Source: Pontederia crassipes (taxonomy: Eukaryota > Streptophyta > Magnoliopsida > Commelinales > Pontederiaceae). Taken from it: a DNA stretch of 64,000 nt. Positions 26,401 through 37,177 of the stretch are shown one piece after another. Below the pieces are notes generated by a model that searched no databases, was not told the DNA's origin, and saw only the letters and a list, made by a program, of their open reading frames with translations. The DNA is taken from NCBI GenBank assembly GCA_030549335.1, contig CM060190.1:66664118-66728117 (forward strand), given 5' to 3'. Each line of letters starts with the position of its first letter. Position 1 is the first letter of the stretch. The translations under genes were made by a program, and so were the position numbers.

Positions 26401-26589
26401 AAAAAAAAAAAGAAAGAAAGAAAAGAGGGCAGAAGTGGTTTTGTTGGGTTTGAAACTCTTCTTTCTAATATTTTATAGAAGAAATCATGTGTATATAACT
26501 CATATTCCAATTATAGATAGCATTAAATGTGGATGATGGACCACATTTGATAACAGGTCTCTATCTCTTGTTTTTGGAAAGGAGGTGAC
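23454..26589. other. Gene-free stretch with one hairpin
   Basis: AT-rich with no recognisable gene. An 18-base inverted repeat (24223-24240 and 24341-24358, TTTAATCATATCACCATT) can form a hairpin with a roughly 100-base loop. The segment at about 24,060-25,080 has the motifs of a decayed transposon (repeated GATCGGATC-type words) but no confirmed ends. Confidence 0.5.
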
Positions 26590-26597
26590 CTCATGAG

Positions 26598-27112
26598 TAG
26601 GGGTGTTCACGGGACGGGCTTGACCCGACCCGTGAACAAACCCGACCCGACCCGACCAAGTCGGGTCGGGTCGGGTCAAGCTGCCCATGGGGGCGAAATC
26701 CGACCCAACCTGACCCGGTTCGGGTCGGGTCGGGTCGGGTGGTCGGGCTACCGGACCACCAAATTTTCTTTTTTTAAAAAAAAATTCTTACTAATTTTAT
26801 ATTTTTAAAATATAAAAATATTATTAAATATTTATTTTAAAGCACAAAATAAGTTTTATAACTATTAAAATATTATTTCTGTATTTAAAACATTTTATTT
26901 TATTTTTTAATATTTTTTAAAGTAAATATAGGCTTAAATTTAAAAAATAAGAAAATCGGGTCATCGGGTCGGGTCGGATCGACTCGGGTTAGAATTTTCC
27001 AACCCGTACCCCATGATCGGGTCGGGATTAGGTCGGGCCGAGTCCGACCTGACCACAACCCGACTGGGTCGGGTCGGGTCGGATCGTCGGGTTCAGACCC
27101 GGTGAACACCTA
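26598..27112. mobile_element. hAT-superfamily MITE, 515 bp
   Basis: The ends are inverted: TAGGGGTGTTCACGGG on the left and TAGGTGTTCACCGGG from the reverse complement of the right. They are flanked by a perfect 8-base duplication, CTCATGAG (26590-26597 and 27113-27120), which fits the nTnnnnAn target pattern of hAT elements and is itself a palindrome. Both subterminal regions are packed with GACCC/GGGTC motifs (GGGTCGGGTCGGGTCGG), and the core is AT-rich and non-coding. The intact duplication suggests a relatively recent insertion. Confidence 0.88.
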
Positions 27113-27120
27113 CTCATGAG

Positions 27121-28700
27121 GATGTTCAACATGTGTCTACACCTGCTCCTTTGGGAAGGATCTGTTGTATACATAGAGCAAATGGTTATCCCATCTGTTG
27201 ATGCTAAATACTTTTCTATTTTTCAAGGTTACGAAGAACGATATCTATGTTTCAAGCACAACGAGATTTAGCCCTATATTTGCGTGCTGTTTAATAGTCG
27301 CATCTCATTAATAACCATTGCCATTTGTTAGTAGAAACAGAAGATTTCTTACCTAACTATGCGTATGGAAGTTTCACAAACTATGGCCTCACTCGAGACG
27401 GGTGTCAGATCTCAGAGACAAAGGAGAGGTGTGGGCATCAGTAGAACTATATGTATATGTTGCATCAGAGGCTCAGATGTCAAGCAAAACAATTTCAAAA
27501 TGTTTAGGTCAACAGGTAAAGCTTATTCAGCTCATTTGCAAGATAATTTTAGAAGGCTTGTAGTTTCTAGATCCATTGGATGTCACATGATAAAATGATT
27601 CGTATATACCTGCTTTTGTCTTCTCGTTTCTGTTCGGAAGGAAATGCACCAAATAGCTGAAATAGACAACTCGAGCACATGGGTTTTGGGACAGTGAATC
27701 CTCTAAAACTTAACCATAGAGCACAGTAATTAAGGACATTGCCAAAGTCTCCAAAGTCCAAACATACTTCACTAAATTGTTGTCTAATAAATAATTGCAA
27801 TATACACAACAAGATACACTGAAAATGAAAAAAATATATACTTTTTTTTCCAAAATTTATATAGAATATAGTAGTTTTTTGTTGCTTCATAGAAAGGAAC
27901 CACTCTGGCTCACAGCTGCTTTGCTCCACATTTTGGAATATTCCCAAACGTAGATTAAGTGGCACTTCTTTACATGTAATATCAGATAACCAAACAAAAA
28001 TACCGGAAAGAATATACAAAACATTGGGAAAAAAGATGCATGAATTAGGTCTGCATTATGCCACTCTCCATTGGGATTGGAACCTCATAACTTATCCTCA
28101 AAATACTTGTACTTCCTTTGGTGGACTCGATGGCATATATTAGCAAAACAAGTTTGTTTTAAAGAAGTAGAAATGGAATAGTATATATGAACAAAATGGA
28201 AAACAAGTTCTCTCATTTCATTTTTATGTTGCCATCAAATTAAGAAAATTAAAGAGAAACTCAATTCGTGCATTTTGAGCAATCGGGATAGCATCTAAAA
28301 TAGGATTTATGATTGGACGATCTGCACCTGCATATGAACTAAATATAACACACGCGGCCAGTTCTCGTCCAAAGCATGCAACTTATGTTATTTTATTGAT
28401 GAGATAAAGGATGAGAGAGATATACTCTCATCCACTTTTATTATTTATGCAACTTATGTTGTTTCTGGTTGAGGGGAGCTTACAAGAAGCAGGTCTAGAT
28501 AGCAGGAGCTGGAGTCATCCTTTTTTTTTTTACAACAGCAGGCTGACTCTTTCATAGCGTAGTTTACAAAAAAACACCTGCAAACTGACAAAAATTTTGC
28601 CACTTGTTTTGTTGACCAGAACCTCAATGCCTTTGAAACATATATGGTTAAATCACTTCTGCTTCCAACATCCTTGCATCGTTTTAAAGATATAACGATT
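27121..28700. other. Downstream flank of TFIIF beta
   Basis: Apart from the coding-like fragment at 27,330-27,560 (listed separately) I see no gene. The right end, toward 28,770, is the likely 3' UTR of TFIIF beta. A 150-codon frame on minus (27,567-28,019) has no recognisable motif and is probably chance. Confidence 0.4.
27330..27560 (+). pseudogene. Unidentified decayed coding-like fragment
   Basis: Two plus-strand frames continue one another across an apparent frameshift near 27,420. The first reads VETEDFLPNYAYGSFTNYGL and on to ISETKE. The second reads EVWASVELYVYVASEAQ and on to LIQLICKIILEGL before a stop. The amino-acid texture is protein-like (amphipathic helices in the second part), unlike the translations around it. 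I do not recognise the family. No splice sites or intact neighbours join it to a gene, so a pseudogene fragment is the best description; a chance frame remains possible. Confidence 0.3.
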
Positions 28701-28769
28701 CCTCAAAATAAAACATAAGTACTGCTTCTTGGGAAAAGAATTGTAGTTGCACTTGCAGCAAAATGGACT

Positions 28770-31700
28770 TTATGCATTACCGACTTCCTCAGAGGATTTC
28801 TTGTATTCAGGTTTCAGCTCATGTGTTCCTTGGTTCGGTCCTCTCTTGTTGTAGACACACAGATCATTTAATATCTCTTTCAGGAATTGCTGCATAGAAG
28901 CACGCATTCAAAGTCAGGATGAAACACCTAGAGCGCAGATCAGTGCAGCCAATAAGTAACAAAACAAGATGAGACATCAACTGATACTTCCAAAGGAATG
29001 CTAATGAAACCTTTACATTGCACCAAAGTCTAAGGTTAACGCATTAAATGTGGATATGCATTTTTCATAGCGTCCAAGAATATGACAAATTGACAATTAC
29101 AGATTGCTTACTAAATAGCTTGAAAGATGCTTTAGCCAATTGACAAGTATTATGAAAACATTAGGCATAACGGTTCAAAGACAATAGAGGAGAGTCTGGA
29201 ATTTATTTTTGAGATATTTCGTCTAACACCAAATTATAACTTTTTCTGCAATCTAATATTAAACTATAAATTTTAATTGTTAAACTTCTCCCAATTTGGT
29301 ACTTGGATCCTTCCATTAAGTTCCAGAAAAAAAAAAATTCTATTAATTAATCTTTCAATAGTTATAAAATGTCAGTTTCACCCTTACTCGTTTATTACAA
29401 CTAAAATGTTTAAAAAGCAAAAAATAATCAAGAAGAATAACAATAGTTTTTTTTTAAAATCATATTTTAATAATTAGAAATATTGTGCTCATGTTATTTT
29501 TTAATTATTTTCTTATGATAAAGCATAGGTAAACTCCGCCTATGTTTTATAGCCGGTCCCAAGCCCGGATAAAGGAGGAGGATTGTGTTAGGCCCCGACA
29601 GCCAGCGTAAAACCCTGTCGAATCTTATGAACATGGATCAACGAATATAGCGGAATGGCGTCGTATGATCCATGTAGCCGACCTCACCTAGTGGGATAAG
29701 GTTTTGTTGTTGTTGATAAAGCATAGGTAAATTTGATTTTCTTAACAGATTTTTAAAATAGAATTTAACAGAAGGATGAAGGATCTATCACAGTTAACAG
29801 AAGGATGAAGGATCTATCATGTTGGCATAATTTCAGGGGATAAAATGTGTTACAGATTTAGGTAAAGGAAAATGACATTTGGTTTGGGTTTAGGAGTTGG
29901 ATAACGTGATGAAATTTTTGCTTTATTACGAAGAAATTACAATATAATATTTATAATTAATATATAAATATATTCTGGTATAATCAGCAGTGTCGTGTTA
30001 CGAGTTCACGATTTATGTTTTTTCTCGGGCCTCCGTGTCCGTTGTACGTGTTTGACAACATTGGGTATATCAATCACTGCACAAGGCGACTCAAATTCCA
30101 GTGTCAAACTATATAGTAATATTACAAGGAAAAATATAGCAATAGTAATATACCGATGTCCCCTGTGCTTGAGAAATTCTATCTCATCTCCTAAAAGAAC
30201 TTATTTCGCTAACCAGATTTTTTCATCTGGTGGCATTTATAATCCGAAAAAGTAGGTTTACAGTAGAAACTAACTTAATGTGCAAATCATTGCGTTAAAA
30301 TATTCTAGTACCTCTAGTTGTCGGCATGCCAACTGCATGCCTTCCCATTGGTTCAGTAAGAAAGTGAAGATATAGTCCTCGAAAAAACAGTGATAAAGGA
30401 AAGTAAATACCTCAGGTTGATCCGTCTCTTGGATCAATTGTTTCAATGCCCAATTCGGTTGCTTTTCAAAAAGTTTGAAGATGATATTCTCCAACTCGCC
30501 ACGATCCCTACGTGTTCGTTTTGCATCTGTTCCTTTGGTAGGTGTTGGCTTCTTCTTATCCTGAAGAAAGTCACAGAAAAGACAAATGAATTAAATCTTT
30601 GAATTGAAACTTCCATGTAGCACAACTGAAAAACAAATGAGGATTTGGTACTCACAAGATTGGATTATACACAACAAATGTAATTACAGTGATTGCGGTG
30701 CAGATTCAGAATTGTTCATTAGACACAAACAGAATATGGGTAAAGTGTCATCCTTGCATAATGTGAGAATTCTTGTGTGTTGCAGGTTAGAAAACAATTT
30801 GAACAGAAACAGTAACATATAAATTTTGGTAAATTTTATAAGAAAAGGTCCAAACTTTTGGGGATGGTTGCAAGATTTAGTCTAACTAATTTTGTCTAAA
30901 AGTTCATCAACTTTTAAATTAGTTACAATTCTAATCTCTGTTATAATTTAAAGATTGTTAAATATCAACAACAACAACAACAAAGCCTTATCCCACTAGG
31001 TGGGGTCGGCTACATGGATCATACGGCGCATTCGTTGATCCATATTCATGAGATTCGACAGGGTTTTACGCTGGCTGTCGGAGCCTAACACAACCCTCCT
31101 CCTTTATCCGGGCTTGGGACCGGCTATAAAACATAGGCGGAGTTAAAGATTGTTAAATATCAATTCAACAATTTTTACAAATAAAATAATTGAATGTCAA
31201 GTCACCGATTTAGTATTTTTCTAACTCATTACATCTAAATATATTATTATTGTATATATATATGCAAGTTAAACTTTGATTAATTTTCTATAACGGCAAG
31301 ATCGCATAAAATAAGATAATAAAAACATTAACTTTTACTCCTTTTAATTTTAAAATTCATGATATATCTCCCACTTATCCACGTGATAATTGATGAATTA
31401 GTATTTAATATTTTTCCAAAGAAAAATATAGTAATAGGATACATCTATTTAAAATTTTATGATTACACAATTAAAAGTTTAGGCCAGATTTGCAATAAAT
31501 CTGAAAGTTTGGATTCTTTTAATACGATTTACCCTAATTTTTTATTCACATAATTAAACACGCTTACCATAATATCAAAGAGCAAAAACTATGAAGGTAC
31601 AACTGGAGTCATCTAGTTATTTGTAAAATTATGGCAGACAATTTTCAAAACATGTACCTTTGAACCAGCTGGAATTAAGCCAACCATACCAGGCAAGGGT

Positions 31701-34700
31701 CTCATGTGCGTTCCTCGGTCATTGTCAATCATCTTGAAAGAGAATGTATAGATCATAAGAGAGATGGAGATTGAACAACAACCATATGAAAGTTTGTACC
31801 TGCAGCTGTCTAGATTTTTCATTAGCCTTCTTGGTCCTTTCACGACAAAGTTTACCATACTCTCTGAAATTTTCAGTGTGTGGTTCCATGTCGAACTTAT
31901 GTTCCACCTTGCCCTCCAACGAATATTTTCCTGTGGTGATAAGGTTTATCTCCGGAACCTTACTATTTTTTCAAGAAAAAATCCATAAAAAAAGTAATAA
32001 ACATCTTTACTTTGTTAAACAAATCTGCAAGGAGCATTTACAAATTTTAGATGTCTATATGAGTAGAGATGTCTTAAACTACCAAAAAGCAAAAGGAAGA
32101 CAAGAATATACTCCATGCTTATTTTAACAGAATAAAATCCTTACGCTTTCACACAAAATATTCTTACCATTACAAGTTTTCATCTATGAGTTGTCAGTAA
32201 AAAAAAGTATGTTTTCATTTGGGGGAAAGACAACTGGAAGTTATATTAGAAAGGTAACAAGGCAAACAGAATAATCATCTTCGGTGTTCAATCACCAAAC
32301 AAGAATAATAACAAGTATAACTAATATCGGGAGCATTTTTTCTTTTGAGGCAAGCAGGAGCACAGTTTACTTTTCTGAAAAGGAATAAAGGTGATTAGAT
32401 ACATACCTTGACTAGATTCAGAAAAGATACAGAGAGGAACAAAGTCTTTAAACATATTTAGAGAGTAGCATTTGGGTGCATGTCCAGAATCATGTTGTGC
32501 CAATTCCATCTTAAACTGCAATACAGGCAAAGGTGAAAAGTAAATCAATGCCCAGAACAAAATATCGTATCAATAAATATGCTTCAGTGATCTAGACTTG
32601 CAGACTTCTTACTAATGATCATATGTCATGTCTTTATTGATCATCACTTTCATTCAACAAGATTATGCTGCAACTAAACCAAATTTGAACAACAACATAC
32701 AGCTGGAAACCTCTAAAACTTTACCAAACATTCAATATAACTCTAAAATTCTCTCAAAAAAATGTAACTCTAATTGTCAACAAAAAAAATCCCCTAAAAA
32801 AGGTTTAGCAGACAAGAATGGTGCACTGTCCATGCACAACAGTAACATGATACCATCTCATGATCTTTTCTCTGGCATTCTCTATAGCTTTGAGCTTTTC
32901 CATTGATCAGGATCACGTGGATGAAGCATTACATCTCCACAATGTTATTCTTGATCTTGGTCAATGGGCCACCAGGAGGAGAATGGGTGCAAAGGGGAGT
33001 GCACCAGGGATGCCCTATTGTCACCATGCTTTTTGTACTAGCGGCCAACTCACTTGCTAGATGCATCTATGCTGCATGTACAGCCGACGTAATCAGGGAT
33101 TTGTCAAGGAGCCTGATCCCACGCCTTCAGTATGTCAATGGCATACTATTCTTCGTACACTATTCTTTATGAGGGCTCCAAACATGAGGCGAGGACGGTG
33201 ACATCTTAGTGGAGCTTTTCGGGACAATTTCATGTCAAATCATTATTTATTCCTTTGCCATGATGGCAGGTGAAGCAGTTTTGTGCGCAACTGAGATCAA
33301 TAAGTTCCTTGTCGATCATTTACCTGGGATTACCACTATCTGACAGACATATTGGATCAAGCAGATAAATTTCAGTCATCTAGTGTACGGAGCAAGGACT
33401 ACAGGGCTGCAGTTCGGGATTATTTTTAAACAGAGGCCACCTCATTTTGCTCCGATCAGTTCTTTCATCCCTCCCCACTTATTACATGTCAGCTCTACAC
33501 TTACCTGCATTGGTGGGGTGACGGCTAAGCACTTTGAGAAGCATATTCTTTTGGCAGGGTTGTGACATTGAGAGGCAGAGGAGGGTGCACTGCACCTGAT
33601 GGCATGGCAGAGTGTCTGCCAGCCCATGTCATCGGGAGCCTTGGGAGTATGCACCTTCGCCACACCAACCATGCTCTCTTGGCCCAATGGGTGGTGGATC
33701 ATGGGAACCACCACTAGCCTAGAGTTCTATCTTCTTTGCATGTTACGGTACAGATTTGACATGGGAATCTCACACCATCCTGTCTCGTAGGGCGTCTTCA
33801 TTTTGGCAGACAGCGTCACTCGTTCCTCTAGTATGCCCTTTCATGGTGGCAGTTCTCGGAACTGACCGTGAGTAGGGTGTCAGTTAGTGACATGCACGGC
33901 CCCCACCATGAGCTTTTTGCCTTTTATCTTCTCGCATCAGATGTCTTCTAACATAATGACTACTCACTTGTACATCTTTTGTTTTCTTAGATGCACTTGT
34001 ACATCTTTTGTCCCCCAAAGTTTAATATAAGTATGGATGTCTATGAAAATTTGGTAGTCAACCTTTCTCCACTAAAAAGTCATATACTGTAACAAAATGA
34101 AAAATAAGTTTATTTTACCTGGAGATCTATTAATTCTCATCAAGGAAAAAAATCATCACAGTGTGATACTTCAATCACTTTACTGGCGTTCAAGTTTCTT
34201 GGGAAAAATAATGTAATATGACGCATATCAAAAGTAAAAACACTCAACAATTACAATTCAATTGTCTCAATAAGGCAATAATTAATGGGTAAACATTATG
34301 CTAAACTGGATATAGAAATAAATCCACAATTCCGAGTAAGAAACTAGTTACTCTTGTTTGCTCCCACAAAAAAGCTGAGTTTCGAGTTCATGATAAAGCC
34401 CCGATGGCACGATGATCATTGTGAATCATGTTATCAAGTTGTCCATTCTCTTTCAAAAAAAAAAAATTTGCTTGCTACCTACAAACTATGGGAATAACCC
34501 AGCTTGATAACAATGCCTTGATACACACCCTAAAAAAAACAAAAGCGACCTACGAATGAGGTTCGAGCATCATCATCCATTAGGATTTAGTTTCCAGTCA
34601 TTAACTCGAAAGGTTAAAGTTTGGATTAAGTTTAACTCATATACGAAGCTGCAAGACCAACTCTCCGCTAACGGCTCTCGCACAATTGATCCAAGTTGAG

Positions 34701-35175
34701 CCTCTTTTTGAGCAAGGAAAGCCTACTTTTTCACTAACTCCCTTGACGAAACAACAATTCAACTTGAAATGGACGAGAATTCTTAATATCTGAACGTCTT
34801 CAGTACTCTAACACTTCCGAACGACGGAAGATTTAATTTGAATTTTCAGATTACAGCAAGAACTCGAGAATGTGCAAGTACGGTACGGACGCGTTAGAAA
34901 CAATTAGGTTTCATGAATGAATGGGGGAGAGGGTAGCGTGCCTGGAGAGAGCTGGGCTCATCCGCGTGGAGGGGGTCGAGGGAGAGCACCACCTTCGCCA
35001 CCACCGGGTTGGAGGCTCCGGCTCCGGCGCCGGACGCGGAGACGGAAGGATCGGCGGCGGATTGCCAGGACCGAGTGACGAGCGGGGGACACTTCATGAG
35101 CCAGACGGAGCGATCGGCCTTGGCCGTCTCCACGATGTTGCGCTCGTCCTCAGCTAACTCCTTCGACGACGACAT
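28770..35175 (-). CDS. TFIIF subunit beta (RAP30)
   Basis: This is the small subunit of general transcription factor TFIIF, which binds RNA polymerase II in the nucleus and stabilises the pre-initiation complex. It has six coding exons (minus): 34942-35175, 32407-32515, 31800-31930, about 31658-31732, 30411-30560 and 28770-28889; 272 residues, as in other plants. Residues 20-130 form the dimerisation region (ADRSVWLMKCPPLV, AKVVLSLDPL, FKMELAQ, YSLNMFKDFVPL). A basic linker KKKPTPTKG and RTRRDR precedes the winged-helix DNA-binding domain (about 200-265: LENIIFKLFEKQPNWALKQL, QETDQPEQFLKEIL, YNKRGPNQGTHELKPEYK). The start is the first ATG of a GC-rich exon with the conserved N-terminus. Intron 1 appears to use a GC donor; the others are GT-AG. 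Introns 1, 4 and 5 contain retroelement copies. Confidence 0.95.
29534..29714 (+). mobile_element. Short RTE-tailed non-autonomous retroelement, copy 1 (181 bp)
   Basis: It starts CTCCGCCTATGTTTTATAGC and ends in a (TTG)n tail. A perfect 17-base target duplication flanks it (29517-29533 and 29715-29731). Its last 75 or so bases match the 3' end of the RTE LINE at 41,774-42,543 (GCGGAATGGCGTCGTATGAT and TAGTGGGATAAGG). It is a SINE-like element or an internally deleted RTE; no protein is encoded and no strong Pol III boxes are visible. It lies antisense in intron 5 of TFIIF beta. Confidence 0.88.
30969..31142 (-). mobile_element. Short RTE-tailed non-autonomous retroelement, copy 2 (174 bp)
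   Basis: Same 5' start as copy 1 on the minus strand, same (TTG)n tail (CAACAACAA on plus), and a perfect 21-base target duplication (30948-30968 and 31143-31163). It lacks about 11 bases relative to copy 1 near the start of the LINE-matching tail. It sits in the sense orientation in intron 4 of TFIIF beta. Confidence 0.9.
32880..33990 (+). mobile_element. Decayed L1-like LINE fragment
   Basis: The plus-strand translation carries the reverse-transcriptase core (RGVHQGCPIVTMLFVLAANS, then PRLQYVNGILFFV). The catalytic YADD box has decayed to YVNG. Further on lies the LINE linker region (GRLSTLRSIFFWQG-like, GALGVCTFATPTML). The frame is broken several times and both ends are lost; the boundaries given are approximate. 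It lies antisense in intron 1 of TFIIF beta, inflating that intron to 2.4 kb. Confidence 0.75.
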
Positions 35176-35287
35176 GGACGACTGGCTCGATCTCTCTTCC
35201 TCCTCTCCTCGCGATCTGGTGGGCGATCGGGTGTAGGGCAGGGACGGAGGCCGGAGAAGGAACTTTTCTGGTCCGCTTGACGGCCTA

Positions 35288-35295
35288 ATTATATA
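35288..35295 (-). promoter_or_regulatory. Possible TATA box of TFIIF beta
   Basis: TATATAAT on minus, about 115 bases upstream of the ATG, followed by a GC-rich leader. Position is suitable; function is inferred. Confidence 0.4.
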
Positions 35296-35299
35296 TCGG

Positions 35300-36599
35300 G
35301 TAGGATAATAAAAAAAAAAAGAGGTAAATAGATTCTACAGTATTTTTTTCAGACCGAATAGGTGTGACTTCATGTGAGGGTGGGTCGGATGATTTTTATC
35401 GTCCTAAAATTTTTGGGTTATTTTCTTATATCTTCCTTTGCAATATCTAATCCTAATTTTCATCTTAGTCAATCCCTCTAATTTTATTAAATTTTTCATT
35501 TTTTCTATTTATTAAAGAATTAAGTTACCCTTCTCTACTCACTTTTAATTTCTTAAAATTTTTAAATAATATAAAAATAATTAAAATATTATTTTTAGGG
35601 AAAAATAATTAAAATATTAAAAAAAGGGGACGCTGCCCCCTTCCTCTTGAAGGGAGGGGGCAGCATAGCTTTTAGGTTATTTAGATTTTTTTAATGAGGA
35701 TGTACTTTAAAATAATATTTTTTAAAAAAATATATAAACATCGAATATATCGCATTAGATGTTTAAAAAATTTAAAACTAATTCTAAATTTATCTTTTTT
35801 ATGAACCAACATATTATCAAATTATATTTCAAAGTATTCTTGTAATATCCACGATTTGGTGCACATATAAATTAATCATATAATATATATGATTGAAATG
35901 TATTATGATAAGTGTGTTAGCATGTGTATCAATTTCATAGAATTCAACACCTCAAATTGATGACGAATGACTAAAGACAAGAAAAATAATTTTTCAAAAA
36001 TATTAGAATTTGAAAAATTAAAGCATCGATAATTATTTCTATACATGAAAGTATGTTAAATATGATTTTTAATAATTTTTAGGTAAAGTCTTGATTATGT
36101 TAAATGATAACACAAAATCGAAAAAAATTAGAAAAATGATCGATTTTGTTCTTCGGACAAAAATTTGAATTTTTATTCCTTTAAAATTTAATTTTATATT
36201 TTTTAAATTCAAAAGGGGATAGTTTCTTATTTACATATAATGTCTTAAGTAAATAAATAAAATAAATAAATTATAGAAAAAATGACAATGGTGTATTTAG
36301 AAAATAAAGTCTTGCATTTTTTTTTTGTATGAACTTCTTGAAAATAAATTTCTCACACATCAATGGTGTATTTCTAAAGATGTCTGTTAGTGGGACATAG
36401 AGTATAGGTTTTTTTGTGTGTGTGTTTTAACTAGTCAATGTGATGATGACTTTGGCTTGATTTTGTTTTCCCTAATATCACATGATAAAGAAGTTACAAA
36501 ATGATGTAAAGTTACTTCAAGATATACATGATAAAGAAAAAAACTAAAGAAGATTATATAATAAGTTATATCCAAAAGATTATAAAGCAATTTTGAACA
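35300..36599. other. Gene-free stretch with a partial MITE relative
   Basis: AT-rich. From about 35,405 (GGGTTATTTTCTTATATCTT) it resembles the left part of the MITE at 36,609. It includes a GC-rich hairpin at about 35,633-35,667 (GCTGCCCCCTTCC and its inverse AGGGAGGGGGCAGC). No right end was found. No gene. Confidence 0.45.
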
Positions 36600-36861
36600 T
36601 ACTTTATTGGGTTATTTCCTTATATCTATCCTAAACTATGGTGATTTTTCACGTCTAAACTTAATATACAAACTCACCATAGCACCCCCTAAATTATTTC
36701 ACGATTTATACTTTAGTTCATTCGTCTACTTCTTTATTTATTAAATGAATAAACTACCATTCTCTCGTATCCTCTAATATTTAAAAGTTTAAAATAATAT
36801 ATGATAATAAATATAAAAAAGAAAAGAAAAAATTGCTTGTCAGTGCATAGCATCGCCTCCA

Positions 36862-36881
36862 CCCCCCCCCCCCCCCCCCCC
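36862..36881. repeat. Poly-C run of 20
   Basis: Twenty consecutive C residues inside the MITE, the longest C run in the window; a likely site of length variation and sequencing error. Confidence 0.9.
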
Positions 36882-36934
36882 TCCTCATTTGCGACAGCGA
36901 GATCACGGGGTGCGATGCCCTTCCCCTCTTCACT

Positions 36935-37055
36935 CTGCATCGCCGACGACGCAGGGCAAAAAAGTGGGGGTGTTGCCCCCTCGTCGCCGATGACACAGGG
37001 AAAAAGCGGGGGCGTCGCCCCCTCGTCGCCGACAACATAGAGCGAAAAAAGGGGG
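36935..37055. repeat. GC-rich minisatellite, about three 43-base units
   Basis: The units share GGGGGTGTTGCCCCCTCGTC followed by GCCGA, an ACACAGGG-like word and an A run. It causes repetitive reading frames (GDEGATPPLF) with no biological meaning. Confidence 0.8.
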
Positions 37056-37177
37056 GGTGTCACCCTCCGCAATCTCGCCGGCGGGGAGGTGATGGATTAA
37101 AGTGGAAATCGTAAAATAATTTAGGAGGGCAATATGATGAGTTCATATATTAACGTCCGCAATGACCCTACTTTATT

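Larger units (their letters stand above)
36609..37168. mobile_element. Mutator-type MITE with GC-rich minisatellite core
   Basis: It starts GGGTTATTTCC, and the reverse complement of its right end starts GGGTCATTGCGG. A perfect 9-base target duplication, TACTTTATT, lies at 36600-36608 and 37169-37177. Both arms are long inverted repeats: from about 36,660 and from the mirror position near 37,150 they match over roughly 60 bases with scattered differences (shared core CCTAAATTATTTTACGATTT). The interior holds a run of 20 C residues (36862-36881) and about three copies of a 43-base GC-rich repeat (36,935-37,055). There is no transposase. The 9-base duplication and long arms point to the Mutator superfamily. 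Confidence 0.85.

Noticed and set aside
27567-28019. 150-codon minus-strand frame
   Set aside because: No recognisable motif, no splice or promoter context, and composition typical of AT-rich noise.
36734-37072. Repetitive GDEGATPPLF protein frame
   Set aside because: It is produced by the GC-rich minisatellite inside the MITE.
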